Assembly (NCBI GenBank): GCA_900544795.1 | Contig: UQWM01000021.1 | Location: forward strand, 1-38,986 | Origin: an uncultured Phascolarctobacterium sp. | GTDB taxonomy: Bacteria > Bacillota > Negativicutes > Acidaminococcales > Acidaminococcaceae | Length of the DNA stretch: 38,986 nt | Direction of reading: 5' to 3' | In this document: positions 14,551-22,425 of the stretch, piece after piece | How the letters are laid out: each line of letters opens with the position of its first letter | Position numbering within the stretch: the first letter of the stretch is position 1 | The notes under the pieces: model-generated | Told to the model about the DNA's origin: nothing | Databases searched by the model: none | What the model saw: only the letters and a program-made list of their open reading frames with translations | Made by a program: the position numbers and the translations under genes

Positions 14551-16284
14551 TCAGATAATCGCCATAAAATAACACAGCGAGCAGAACAGTACCGTCAAGG
14601 TGATCATGATTGGATCAGCAATAGAAGTACGGTAGTTTTCCGGGTTGTATTTAGGGCTGTTGCGTAAGGGTTTAGCATCCAAAAATTCCATTGGGTTGTG
14701 ACTGATATCCATGGATTTTTCGTAGAGTGCTTCCCAGGCAGAGCCTAAAGCGTTCGTAATAGCACAGCCCAGATAAGAGATCCCTTCGACGATGCTGGCA
14801 AAAGGCTTGCGATAGAACCAGTCGGTATCCAGCGATAAAGCTGTATGCGGTTCCATCTTCGGCAAATACATCATAAAGGGGATCATCGCCATGCCTACCA
14901 TTTGCAGATATTGTGCCGCATGGTCGAGAGTATAGGGCTGGAAGGGCGCCATCTGATAGGGCAGATAACGATACAGCAGCTCAGGATAAACGCCGTAGGC
15001 GATGCAGAGCACTGAGCCAATACCCATAGCCACATACATATTGAAAGGGACTGTTTGCTTGATCTCGACGCCACGGTCGGGCGCCAGGAAAATGAAGTAG
15101 ATCATTTTTAAAGTGATCGATAAAAATGTACCGATACTGCCCAACTGTAAAATCAATTCCAATGTGGAATTATGCGCGTCGGCAGCTGCGGAAATAGTCA
15201 TTGATTTGGTAACGAAGCCGATAAAGCCCGGTACGCCGGAAATAGACAACGCCGCGATAACGAAGAACAGGAAGACCCAGGGCAGCTTTTTCGCCATGCC
15301 ACCCAATTCGTTGATGCGGCGCACGCCTGTAGCATAAATGATAGCCCCTGTAGCCATGAAGAGGATGGATTTAAAAAGGATATTACCAAAGGCGTGAGCG
15401 GCCGCGCCGTTTGATCCCATACCTGTTCCCAAGCCTACCACGGCAACCATGAAGCCTACCTGACTGATGATGTGGTAAGAAAGCAACCGCCGCATATCAT
15501 TTTCCATGATCGCGTAGCAGGCGCCGTACAGCACCATTACCGCACCAGCCCAAATCAACATTTCCGTACCGGCAAAGATGCGGATCAGGCATAAAACACC
15601 GACTTTCGTCGTGAAAGAACTGAGGAACACGCTGCCCGTAACAGTGCCTTCGGGATAACTGTCGACCAGCCAGGCGTGCAGCGGCGGTATTGCCGTATTA
15701 ATGGCGATACCGGTTAAGATCAGCCAGAAAGCCGCGTCATGGGGACCGGCAGCCAAATTAGTTATCATCAGATCACCGGAACGCACCTTCAGGAAAATGC
15801 CTGCCAGCAAAAGATTGCCGCCAAACATATGCACTAACAGGTAACGATAGCCAGCCTGGCGAGCCGCTTTTGTGTCGTTGCACCAAATTAAAAACAACGA
15901 AGTTGCAGCCATCAGCTCCCAAAAAAAGATCAACGTCAGCCAATCGTTAGCGAAGGTCACTCCCAGCGCGCCGCAGGCATAAGCCATGGAACACAGGGCC
16001 TCCATCCGATTGTCGTTGTGCATGGCATAAATGCCGCCAATAGCGGCGATCATGCAGAAGACCAACCCAAAAAGCCAGCTCAATTCATCCACATGCAAGT
16101 AATGCAGGATATACGTATTGTCGCTGAAAGACACCGTCAAATCAGTGCCCAGCCGCAACTGGCAAAACGCGGCCAAAGCAGCCAGCGGGCCTATGCCGAT
16201 AACGAACCGGCGCAGTGGTTTTGGCGCCAGAAGCGCCAAAAAGCCTACTAAAAGAAGAATCAGTCCGGGGTGCAGATTACTCAT
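14551..16284 (-). CDS. Antiporter-like large subunit (NuoL/MrpD-type), last gene of the Mrp-like operon
   Basis: 577-residue polytopic membrane protein with the proton-conducting antiporter domain (about 100-400, including LIFFWELMAATSLFLIWC and the lysine-bearing helix RRLLSYHIISQVGF). After the last core helices a hydrophilic stretch of about 80 residues precedes a final membrane segment (IMITLTVLFCSLCYFMAII), resembling the lateral helix plus extra helix of NuoL or MbhH. The ATG at 16284 is chosen because GGAGGTG lies inside the end of the upstream gene; the two overlap by 8 nt. It is the third antiporter-like subunit of this cluster. Probable role: H+ or Na+ translocation within one complex. 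Confidence 0.87.
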   Translation of the reverse strand: MSNLHPGLILLLVGFLALLAPKPLRRFVIGIGPLAALAAFCQLRLGTDLTVSFSDNTYILHYLHVDELSWLFGLVFCMIAAIGGIYAMHNDNRMEALCSMAYACGALGVTFANDWLTLIFFWELMAATSLFLIWCNDTKAARQAGYRYLLVHMFGGNLLLAGIFLKVRSGDLMITNLAAGPHDAAFWLILTGIAINTAIPPLHAWLVDSYPEGTVTGSVFLSSFTTKVGVLCLIRIFAGTEMLIWAGAVMVLYGACYAIMENDMRRLLSYHIISQVGFMVAVVGLGTGMGSNGAAAHAFGNILFKSILFMATGAIIYATGVRRINELGGMAKKLPWVFLFFVIAALSISGVPGFIGFVTKSMTISAAADAHNSTLELILQLGSIGTFLSITLKMIYFIFLAPDRGVEIKQTVPFNMYVAMGIGSVLCIAYGVYPELLYRYLPYQMAPFQPYTLDHAAQYLQMVGMAMIPFMMYLPKMEPHTALSLDTDWFYRKPFASIVEGISYLGCAITNALGSAWEALYEKSMDISHNPMEFLDAKPLRNSPKYNPENYRTSIADPIMITLTVLFCSLCYFMAII

Positions 16285-16528
16285 TATCATCACCTCCGTC
16301 ATCATCTTCATCATAATAATCTTCTTTCTTTTGCAGCAGCGGCATCATAAGCATTTTAGAGACGATGATCAGCAGCCAGCCACCCAGAAAACCAAAGGCA
16401 ACGTTAAAGCCGATCGTTTCGTGATACCATTCGTGGTAGTGCGGGTGCGCAAAGAAAAATTCTACGATCACTGAAAGGGCTACTACTGCCCCTACGAGCC
16501 AATAGACATGTTTTTTTTGCAATTTCAT
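16277..16528 (-). CDS. Small two-helix membrane protein of the antiporter operon, function unknown
   Basis: 83-residue protein. It has two predicted membrane helices (about 9-26 and 42-62), a His/aromatic loop HPHYHEWYHE between them, and a very acidic tail (EDYYDEDDDGGDDNE). I do not recognise a family. ATG 16528 overlaps the stop of the preceding gene by one base (TGATG), and GGAGGTGG is just upstream. Its own tail encodes the ribosome site of the next gene. This tight coupling between two antiporter subunits suggests it is a structural or regulatory subunit of the complex. The His-rich loop and acidic tail might bind cations; that is inference. Confidence 0.8.
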   Translation of the reverse strand: MKLQKKHVYWLVGAVVALSVIVEFFFAHPHYHEWYHETIGFNVAFGFLGGWLLIIVSKMLMMPLLQKKEDYYDEDDDGGDDNE

Positions 16529-18033
16529 CACCAGCCACCTCCGGTCCAGCCTTTGCAGATACTATCTGCCGCCTGAGAAGCCATATCATAGAAATTCGGC
16601 GCGATTTCCGGCACAATGCCCAAAACCACAGCTAAAATAGTAGTAAAGCAAATGGGGAGCAGCATTCTGTAGCTGACCTCACCGTAAGTCCTGAAGCCTT
16701 CCTGCGGGTCTCTTTTAAAGAAAGCGATGCGGCAGACTGGCATCAGATAGGACAAAGCCAGCATAGCACTGGCGATCAGCACTGCTACATACAGGGGTTT
16801 GTTGGCCTGCAATGCACCCAAAGCCAGGTTCCATTTACTGATAAACCCGACTAAGAACGGCATCCCGGCTATACCCAACGAAGCAATAGTAAAACAGCTC
16901 ATGGTGATCGGCATTTTTTTACCGATACCGTTCAGCTCGCTGATATTTTTCAGATGCGTCCTAACGATGATGACGCCCGCACACATAAAGAGTGTGATCT
17001 TCATGACAGCATGCGCCACAAGATGCAGGTATGCACCCTTAATGCTGAGCGGCGTCAAAAGAGCAGCGCCTAAAACGATGTAAGATAACTGGCCGATCGT
17101 CGAATAAGCTAACCGACGTTTCAGGTTATCCTGCTGCAAGGCGATCAGCGACGACAACAAAATACTGATAGTGGCAAACCAAGCCAACACATCGGCCATA
17201 CCGATCTCGGACAACAGCTTAGGCCCGAAAACGAAACCAATGATGCGCAGAACTGCGAAAACACCGGTCTTCACAACGGCAACCGCATGCAGCAAAGCAC
17301 TGACAGGAGTCGGCGCGATCATGGCCGCAGGCAGCCAGCCATGCAGCGGCATCACAGCCGCTTTTACAGAGCCTGCCAGGATCATGATGACGAAGACCAG
17401 CTGTAACTGCCAGGTCGGCGCCATATCAGCCGTTAAAATGCCGCCAGCTTTAAAGTCCATAGTACCGGAGATACAATACACTGCTACCAGGCCTGCCAAA
17501 AACAGCTGGCCGGAAATCAGGGTGTAGATCAAATACTTGCGGCTGGCCAACAGGGCTTCTTCGTTACGCTTGTGCAGCACCAGAGGGTAGCTGGCGATTG
17601 TCAGCAATTCGTAAAAGAAGAAGAATGTCAGCAGGTTAGAAGCCATGGCTACTCCCATAACAGCACTCATACAAATCGCAAAGGCGGCGAAATAGCCGGT
17701 TTGCTCGTGCTCGTTGTTACAGCGCATATAACCAATGGAATAAAAATTGATCGGTATCCACAGCAAAGCAGCCAGACAGGCGAACAAAAGCCCCGCACTG
17801 TCAGCCCGCAGGGTAAAGCCAATGGTATCAGTGACCTGGAACAAGGTCCATTCATATGTCACACCGGCCAGTACGCCAGGGATCATCGACACGATCAAAC
17901 CAAATTTTATAAAAGAAGCGATAACGCTCCAGCTTTCACGCAGGTTGGGATAGCGGCGACAGAAAGAGATCAGGATCGCTGCTAAAAAAGATACGCCCAC
18001 TGCCAGGAAGGGTCTGCAATCCATGATCGTCAT
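16528..18033 (-). CDS. Antiporter-like subunit (MrpD/NuoN-type), second copy
   Basis: 501-residue polytopic protein with the proton-conducting transporter domain (about 125-420). Conserved positions include FFFFYELLTIASYPLVLH (the key Glu of helix 5) and the lysine-containing helix LKRRLAYSTIGQLSYIVLG. It overlaps the upstream mrpD by ATGA and has GGAGGTG eight bases before its ATG (18033). Homologous to mrpD but clearly diverged, so probably an additional antiporter module rather than a recent duplicate. It may replace the NuoL-like N-terminal half of MrpA, which is otherwise absent. Confidence 0.88.
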   Translation of the reverse strand: MTIMDCRPFLAVGVSFLAAILISFCRRYPNLRESWSVIASFIKFGLIVSMIPGVLAGVTYEWTLFQVTDTIGFTLRADSAGLLFACLAALLWIPINFYSIGYMRCNNEHEQTGYFAAFAICMSAVMGVAMASNLLTFFFFYELLTIASYPLVLHKRNEEALLASRKYLIYTLISGQLFLAGLVAVYCISGTMDFKAGGILTADMAPTWQLQLVFVIMILAGSVKAAVMPLHGWLPAAMIAPTPVSALLHAVAVVKTGVFAVLRIIGFVFGPKLLSEIGMADVLAWFATISILLSSLIALQQDNLKRRLAYSTIGQLSYIVLGAALLTPLSIKGAYLHLVAHAVMKITLFMCAGVIIVRTHLKNISELNGIGKKMPITMSCFTIASLGIAGMPFLVGFISKWNLALGALQANKPLYVAVLIASAMLALSYLMPVCRIAFFKRDPQEGFRTYGEVSYRMLLPICFTTILAVVLGIVPEIAPNFYDMASQAADSICKGWTGGGW

Positions 18034-19523
18034 CTCAGAAACACCTCCGGCAGCCCAGATTTCAGGATATCATTGACGATATCCACACTGTAGAAGCCCA
18101 GCACCAGAATACCGATACCGGCACAGAAAATGGGGATAGCCATTTCTGCCGGAAGTCCCAGTTTGCCTTCATGCCTGTGCACTTCGGTCAAAGAAGCCTC
18201 GTGTTGCACAAACATCTGCTCTAAAATACGGAAGAAATAGATAGCGTTGAGCAGACTGCTGATGACCAGGACGACGATGTAAAAATACTGTCCGCCCTGA
18301 TAGGCACCCAGCATCAGGTACCATTTACTGAAGAAGCCTGCAGTCGGCGGGATGCCGACCATGGATAAGGCCGCCAGGATTACGGTGATCGTACTCAGGG
18401 TCATTTTTTTATTCAAACCACCCAAACGGTACAAATTGATCTCGCCGAAACGGTATTGGATGCCGCCGATAACAAGAAACAAAGCACTCTTCATAAAAGC
18501 ATGGTTAATGATATGCAGCACAGCGCCAATGAAGCCGTACATATTACCGATAGCCAGGCCGATAGCGATGTAACCGATCTGCGCCACGCTGGAATAGGCC
18601 AACATGCGGCGGAAATCATATTGAGCCAGCGCCATAATCGAACCGATCAGCACGCCGCCGATACCCAAAATACCGAGCACGTTTAAGGCCGTACCGATAA
18701 TGGGATTATTGACACCGAAAATATAAAAGAAGAAACGAATGATAGCGTAAGCCGGCACCTTACTCATAACGCCGGCAATAAAAGCCGCCGAGCCAGGATG
18801 GGCATAGTTGTAAGCATCGGGCTGCCAGCCATGCAGCGGGAACAATGCCATTTTAATACCGAAACCAATAAACAGACAGGCCACCGCCAAAGCAAAGGGC
18901 GGCGTATGAAGGAAAGGCATGATCCGCACGCCCAGATCAGCCATGTTCAAAGTGCCGGTCATAGCGTACAGATACGCCACTGCCAGCAGGTATAAAGACG
19001 CGCCGATCGTACCGATCAGCATATAACGGAACGCGGCCAGCATGGATTTACGGCCACCCATAGCGATCATACCATAGCCGGACAGGGACATGACCTCAAG
19101 GTAAACATAGAGGTTGAACACGTCGCCGGTAATAACCATACCACACAGTCCAACTGTTAAAAGTGCGTACAATGTGTAGAAAGCGCCGCTGCGGATCCAG
19201 TCCTCTTCACGCATAAAGGGTTTACTGTAAACAGCAACCATCAGCGAGATAAAGGTTATCAAAACCGCCATTGTCGCACTCAGCGGGTCGATGACAAATT
19301 CAATGCCCAAAGGCGGTTCCCAGTTACCCATCCAGTAGTGGATAGCAGCGCCGCCGTTAGTTAGCGTCTGGTGCAGCACTTGCAGCGAGCAAAGCAGCGA
19401 AGCGCCAATAGAGCCAATGACCAACCAGGAGCCCACACTTTTATTGAGCCGGCTGAACAAAAGACACAATAAGGCTGCTGATAAGGGCAGCAGCACGATC
19501 ATTACAGGAAAATGCTGGATCAT
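18030..19523 (-). CDS. mrpD: Cation:proton antiporter subunit MrpD
   Basis: 497-residue, about 14-helix antiporter subunit. It shows the family helix 5 region VFNLYVYLEVMSLSGYGMIA (Glu), the helix 7-8 region GIKMALFPLHGWQPDAY and the lysine helix FRRMLAYSSVAQIGYIAIG. It follows mrpC with a 4-nt ATGA overlap, the normal order in Mrp and Mbh operons. It probably carries out ion exchange as part of the multi-subunit complex at the inner membrane. Confidence 0.93.
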   Translation of the reverse strand: MIQHFPVMIVLLPLSAALLCLLFSRLNKSVGSWLVIGSIGASLLCSLQVLHQTLTNGGAAIHYWMGNWEPPLGIEFVIDPLSATMAVLITFISLMVAVYSKPFMREEDWIRSGAFYTLYALLTVGLCGMVITGDVFNLYVYLEVMSLSGYGMIAMGGRKSMLAAFRYMLIGTIGASLYLLAVAYLYAMTGTLNMADLGVRIMPFLHTPPFALAVACLFIGFGIKMALFPLHGWQPDAYNYAHPGSAAFIAGVMSKVPAYAIIRFFFYIFGVNNPIIGTALNVLGILGIGGVLIGSIMALAQYDFRRMLAYSSVAQIGYIAIGLAIGNMYGFIGAVLHIINHAFMKSALFLVIGGIQYRFGEINLYRLGGLNKKMTLSTITVILAALSMVGIPPTAGFFSKWYLMLGAYQGGQYFYIVVLVISSLLNAIYFFRILEQMFVQHEASLTEVHRHEGKLGLPAEMAIPIFCAGIGILVLGFYSVDIVNDILKSGLPEVFLR

Positions 19524-19894
19524 TTGCTGGCCCTCCTTATAACCTCAACCTCTTCAACAGAGCCGTAAATTTCCTTGATTCGCATCAGCAAAGCGATCGC
19601 TACACCAGTGGTACCAAGGCTGACAACGATGGCCGTCAGCATCAGGCAATGGGGCAACGGATTGATATAGGCGGCAGCACCCGTAACATTAGGGTCCAAA
19701 ACAGGGATCATCGCCCCGTCCTTCTGCGCCAGACACAGGTAGAAGAAGATGACTGCGACCTGCATGACGTTCATCGCCATCAGTTTTTTCATGTAATTTT
19801 TACAGAGCACCATACCATAGACGCCCAAAAAGAACAAAATCATGATTAGGGTATAAATCCCCTGCGCCCGCAAAAACTCATTTAACGCTTCCAT
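19520..19894 (-). CDS. mrpC: Cation:proton antiporter subunit MrpC (NuoK-like)
   Basis: 124-residue, three-helix NuoK-like subunit. Helix 3 includes LMLTAIVVSLGTTGVAIALL. ATG 19894 (MEALNEFLRAQG) is preferred: a G-rich ribosome site precedes it and it overlaps the end of mrpB by 17 nt. The longer frame to 19924 has no site. In Mrp/Mbh complexes this subunit packs beside MrpD and continues the ion path. Confidence 0.92.
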   Translation of the reverse strand: MEALNEFLRAQGIYTLIMILFFLGVYGMVLCKNYMKKLMAMNVMQVAVIFFYLCLAQKDGAMIPVLDPNVTGAAAYINPLPHCLMLTAIVVSLGTTGVAIALLMRIKEIYGSVEEVEVIRRASK

Positions 19895-20327
19895 CTCCGT
19901 CCCCCCTTTCCACCATCGCATCAAGAATGTTGATGATCGTCATCGTAACACACATGGTAACGCCGATCTCAATAAATAAAATACCTAAGGCATGCAGCTG
20001 GTTGGCGTGTTCTGCTTTAAAGGGCAGATAGCTGTAATCAAGAAAATTACCGCCGAAAAATATCGTTACCCAGCCTGTAGCCGTATAAATAAAAGTACCA
20101 ACACCGGCAAGGATCAAGGCATTCTTGCCCGAAACATTGAAAGGAGCATCGACCCCCATAATGAGCCTGGACAAAACGACCCCGATCGAGAGCAGCGCGC
20201 CGGCCTGAAAGCCACCGCCCGGCCCAGCCTCGCCAAAAATCAAAACATAAACACCGTAGACCAGCGAAAAGGGAACAATGATGCGAAACGCCGTATCAAG
20301 AACGATGCCGCCGAAACCTTTTTTCAT
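19878..20327 (-). CDS. mrpB: Cation:proton antiporter subunit MrpB (MnhB domain)
   Basis: 149-residue MnhB-domain protein with four predicted helices and the signature LIFGEAGPGGGFQAGALLS near residues 28-46. ATG 20327 overlaps the stop of the upstream gene by four bases. It corresponds to MrpB of bacterial Mrp and MbhF of archaeal membrane-bound hydrogenase. Confidence 0.94.
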   Translation of the reverse strand: MKKGFGGIVLDTAFRIIVPFSLVYGVYVLIFGEAGPGGGFQAGALLSIGVVLSRLIMGVDAPFNVSGKNALILAGVGTFIYTATGWVTIFFGGNFLDYSYLPFKAEHANQLHALGILFIEIGVTMCVTMTIINILDAMVERGDGDGSVK

Positions 20328-20629
20328 GCGTCTTCATCCTCCTTTTCCGGTCGGCGCCCCATAGTGCTGCTGCTCAAAAGCAGTACCACCGTCACACCGG
20401 CTAAGAACATGACTGTGGTTTCCCACATCGTATCAAAGCCCCTGTAATCTGCCAAAAGCGCCGTTACAATGTTCGGCGAGCCCGTATCCTGCAGTCCGCG
20501 TTCGATGTAAACAGGCGAAACATGCTGGTTCGGCGCCGAATTGATATCGCCGACCGGTGGCAGATACGTTACAAAAGAACAGAACATCCCCGTGATGACT
20601 GCCAGTAAAACCGTAACAAGACCACGCAT
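20324..20629 (-). CDS. MbhE-like antiporter subunit (MrpA C-terminal fragment homologue)
   Basis: 101-residue protein with two predicted helices and the family motif GSPNIVTALLADYRGFDTMWETTVMFLAG. In canonical Mrp this sequence is part of the C-terminus of the large MrpA; here, as in Mbh-type operons, it is a separate gene. It overlaps both neighbours (TAATG-type junction at 20629 and ATGA at 20327). Role: structural link between the MrpE-G and MrpB-D modules. Confidence 0.88.
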   Translation of the reverse strand: MRGLVTVLLAVITGMFCSFVTYLPPVGDINSAPNQHVSPVYIERGLQDTGSPNIVTALLADYRGFDTMWETTVMFLAGVTVVLLLSSSTMGRRPEKEDEDA

Positions 20630-20871
20630 TATTTACACCACCTATCGATCTTCTTCAGCGAAGCTACAAAGTAAATGGTCGATACCGTACCGATAACGGC
20701 CTCTGTAAAAGCAACGTCAGGCGCGCCCATCATTAAATACAACAACACGGCGCAAAAACTGAATTCACTGTAAACGACCGCCGCACACAGGATATCTTTG
20801 CAGAAAATAACGCAGATAGTAGTAATTATAAGGAATACCAATAACAGTGCTTCAATGGTGTAGATCTGCAT
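20629..20871 (-). CDS. DUF4040/MbhD-like antiporter subunit
   Basis: 80-residue three-helix protein with the DUF4040 motif GAPDVAFTEAVIGTVSTIYFVA, a short NuoJ-like element that in canonical MrpA is fused behind the antiporter domain. ATG 20871 (MQIYTIEAL) is preferred, with AAAGGAGG nine bases upstream. The first in-frame ATG at 20880 directly abuts the site. It overlaps mrpG by 20 nt. The conserved Glu of FTEA is expected to take part in ion movement. Confidence 0.88.
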   Translation of the reverse strand: MQIYTIEALLLVFLIITTICVIFCKDILCAAVVYSEFSFCAVLLYLMMGAPDVAFTEAVIGTVSTIYFVASLKKIDRWCK

Positions 20872-21208
20872 CTTCCTCATCCTCCTTTGCGTCTTCTTCC
20901 AGAGTCCAGACATGGTGGCCCGACTTATAGGCCGCCTTACTCAAAATATGGGTGCCGATCGGATTACCTAAAACGATCAGCAGGGAAATCAGCAGCAGCT
21001 TCACCGAAACTACCGTCATACCTTCATAAATCATCAGCCCGATGAAGGAAAACATAATGCCAAGGGTCTCACTGTTACCGCTGGCATGCAGCCGGCAGTA
21101 AAAGTCGGGCAGACGCAACATACCGATCGCCGACGCCAATAAAAAGAACGCTCCGCCAACCAGAAATATCTCGGCGACTAACTCGCGTGCAGTAAGATCA
21201 AATATCAT
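20852..21208 (-). CDS. mrpG: Cation:proton antiporter subunit MrpG
   Basis: 118-residue three-helix MnhG/PhaG protein with the signature IGMLRLPDFYCRLHASGNSETLG near residues 27-50 and an acidic tail. ATG 21208 overlaps the mrpF stop by four bases. Standard third subunit of the E-F-G block. Confidence 0.93.
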   Translation of the reverse strand: MIFDLTARELVAEIFLVGGAFFLLASAIGMLRLPDFYCRLHASGNSETLGIMFSFIGLMIYEGMTVVSVKLLLISLLIVLGNPIGTHILSKAAYKSGHHVWTLEEDAKEDEEDADLHH

Positions 21209-21468
21209 ACGTCCTTACCTCCCAGATATTTGGCAATGATCACCGAGCCGACAAAGCCTAAAATCGCATAAGCAAGAGCTATGTCCACATACATTTCCGG
21301 GCGTCCGTCCAGATAGCCGAACAAAATGATCAAAAGGATCGTAGCGGTTCCAGTAACGCCTAAACCATTCATTCTGTCATAAACAGTGGGGCCCTGAAAG
21401 ACTCGTTGCAGCATAATGCCTATAACGCCGATCACCGCCACTATTATCGCAATAATCATATAATGCAT
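21205..21468 (-). CDS. mrpF: Cation:proton antiporter subunit MrpF
   Basis: 87-residue three-helix protein with the MrpF motif GPTVYDRMNGLG and the conserved Asp-bearing helix YVDIALAYAILGFVGSVIIAKY. ATG 21468 lies three bases after the mrpE stop. MrpF has been implicated in cation or bile-salt transport in other bacteria; here its role is inferred from membership of the complex. Confidence 0.93.
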   Translation of the reverse strand: MHYMIIAIIVAVIGVIGIMLQRVFQGPTVYDRMNGLGVTGTATILLIILFGYLDGRPEMYVDIALAYAILGFVGSVIIAKYLGGKDV

Positions 21469-21471
21469 ACG

Positions 21472-22044
21472 CTACTCTCCTTTCAGTACCATAAAATCAA
21501 GTTTTTCGCCAAAAAGGTCAGCTACCCGGCGCTGCATACTGCCGTTCAGCAGGCCTGCGGCAGAGCCTTTCGTCAAAGCGTGTACTTCGTAGATGCCTTC
21601 CGGCGTCACGTTGATCGTTACCGTGCCGGGCGTCAACGTGATCGAATTGGCCAAAACCACGATCGCCACCGGATTGTCGGCTCTGAAAATAAAGCGGACT
21701 ATTTTCGGGTCGATACGCACCTCGGGCCGCACCGTTGCCCGCACTACTTCGACATTGGCCTTGACCACTTCTTTAAGTAGCCAGATGACATAACCGCACA
21801 GCGCCAGGGGTGAAATCCCCAACACGAAATATTTTCTTCTGCCATCAGCATTAGGTAACAGCAGCAGCGGATAACAGATCCACGCCACTACCACGCTGGT
21901 AACAAAACCGTAGGACACGAGCTTAGCGCCTAATTCGCCCGAAAGCGACAGCCAAAAAGCAAACATCAGCAGCGTCAGGCACACCAGATGCACCACCGGC
22001 GAACCTACTATCGTCTGATCTTTTAAAATGCTTTGTTTCTCCAC
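21472..22044 (-). CDS. mrpE: Cation:proton antiporter subunit MrpE
   Basis: 190-residue MrpE with two or three N-terminal helices and a cytoplasmic domain. The domain carries the family motif NSITLTPGTVTINV (about residues 130-145), preceded by EVVRATVRPEVRIDP. GTG 22044 is preferred, with AAGAAGG nine bases upstream; the GTG at 22053 touches that site. First gene of the eleven-gene operon E-F-G-DUF4040-MbhE-B-C-D-D2-small-D3. No hydrogenase or quinone-reducing module adjoins it, so this looks like a stand-alone Na+/H+ exchanger. Confidence 0.92.
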   Translation of the reverse strand: MEKQSILKDQTIVGSPVVHLVCLTLLMFAFWLSLSGELGAKLVSYGFVTSVVVAWICYPLLLLPNADGRRKYFVLGISPLALCGYVIWLLKEVVKANVEVVRATVRPEVRIDPKIVRFIFRADNPVAIVVLANSITLTPGTVTINVTPEGIYEVHALTKGSAAGLLNGSMQRRVADLFGEKLDFMVLKGE

Positions 22045-22133
22045 AGCAACCACCCTTCTTATAAATAACCCTCATATTTTAACAACAGAAATACCGCTTC
22101 CACGCCCTTTTGAAACCGGTATTGTCGAATCCT

Positions 22134-22298
22134 CTATACAATTTGCATAGATAGCAACAGTTTCAAGACGGGTCGGAATGAACCGGTGTCGCCGTTTGCG
22201 CCGTCCTCGACCATCTTTACCGTACCGTCGATTGAGTTGCAAAGCACCGGAAACAGAACCTCCTGAGACACTGGTCTGCTAATTGAAGTTTGCAGCAT
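22134..22298 (-). CDS. Unrecognised 54-codon ORF
   Basis: 54-codon frame from ATG 22298 to TAG 22136-22134. It shows no clear ribosome site (CCAGGG only) and no recognised family. A central acidic and glycine patch reads MVEDGANGDTGSFRP. Other frames across this stretch are open too, so it may be a spurious frame in a decayed element rather than a gene. Confidence 0.2.
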   Translation of the reverse strand: MLQTSISRPVSQEVLFPVLCNSIDGTVKMVEDGANGDTGSFRPVLKLLLSMQIV

Positions 22299-22373
22299 CC
22301 CTGGCAAAAGCAAAACTCTGCCCTTATTCTATATTTATATTGTTAATTAATATTAGACAAAAATTGCATAATT

Positions 22374-22409
22374 CCTGCTATCGTTCAGTAAAATCACTGT
22401 AATAGCAGG
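22374..22409. terminator. Hairpin downstream of murI
   Basis: Arms CCTGCTAT (22374-22381) / ATAGCAGG (22402-22409) with inner CAGT/ACTG pairing. The best T-run (ATTTTTTCTCT) follows on the plus strand. On the minus strand, where murI needs it, the tail is a weaker AATTATGCAATTTTT. It probably ends murI but might also end a plus-strand RNA. Confidence 0.55.
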
Positions 22410-22425
22410 ATTTTTTCTCTACAGT

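Larger units (their letters stand above)
22054..22425. other. Intergenic region between murI and the antiporter operon
   Basis: 372 bases holding no recognised gene. The left two-thirds are GC-richer than normal intergenic DNA here and are open in several frames, including the ORF at 22134-22298. The right third is AT-rich and holds a hairpin (22374-22409). The antiporter promoter must lie here or in the ORF; no convincing -35/-10 pair was found. Possibly a remnant of a mobile or repeat sequence. Confidence 0.4.

Noticed and set aside
14551..22044. Complex I or hydrogenase operon
   Set aside because: There are no NuoB, C, D or I-like proteins, no NiFe large or small subunit motifs and no ferredoxin-like genes; only the antiporter-type membrane subunits are present.
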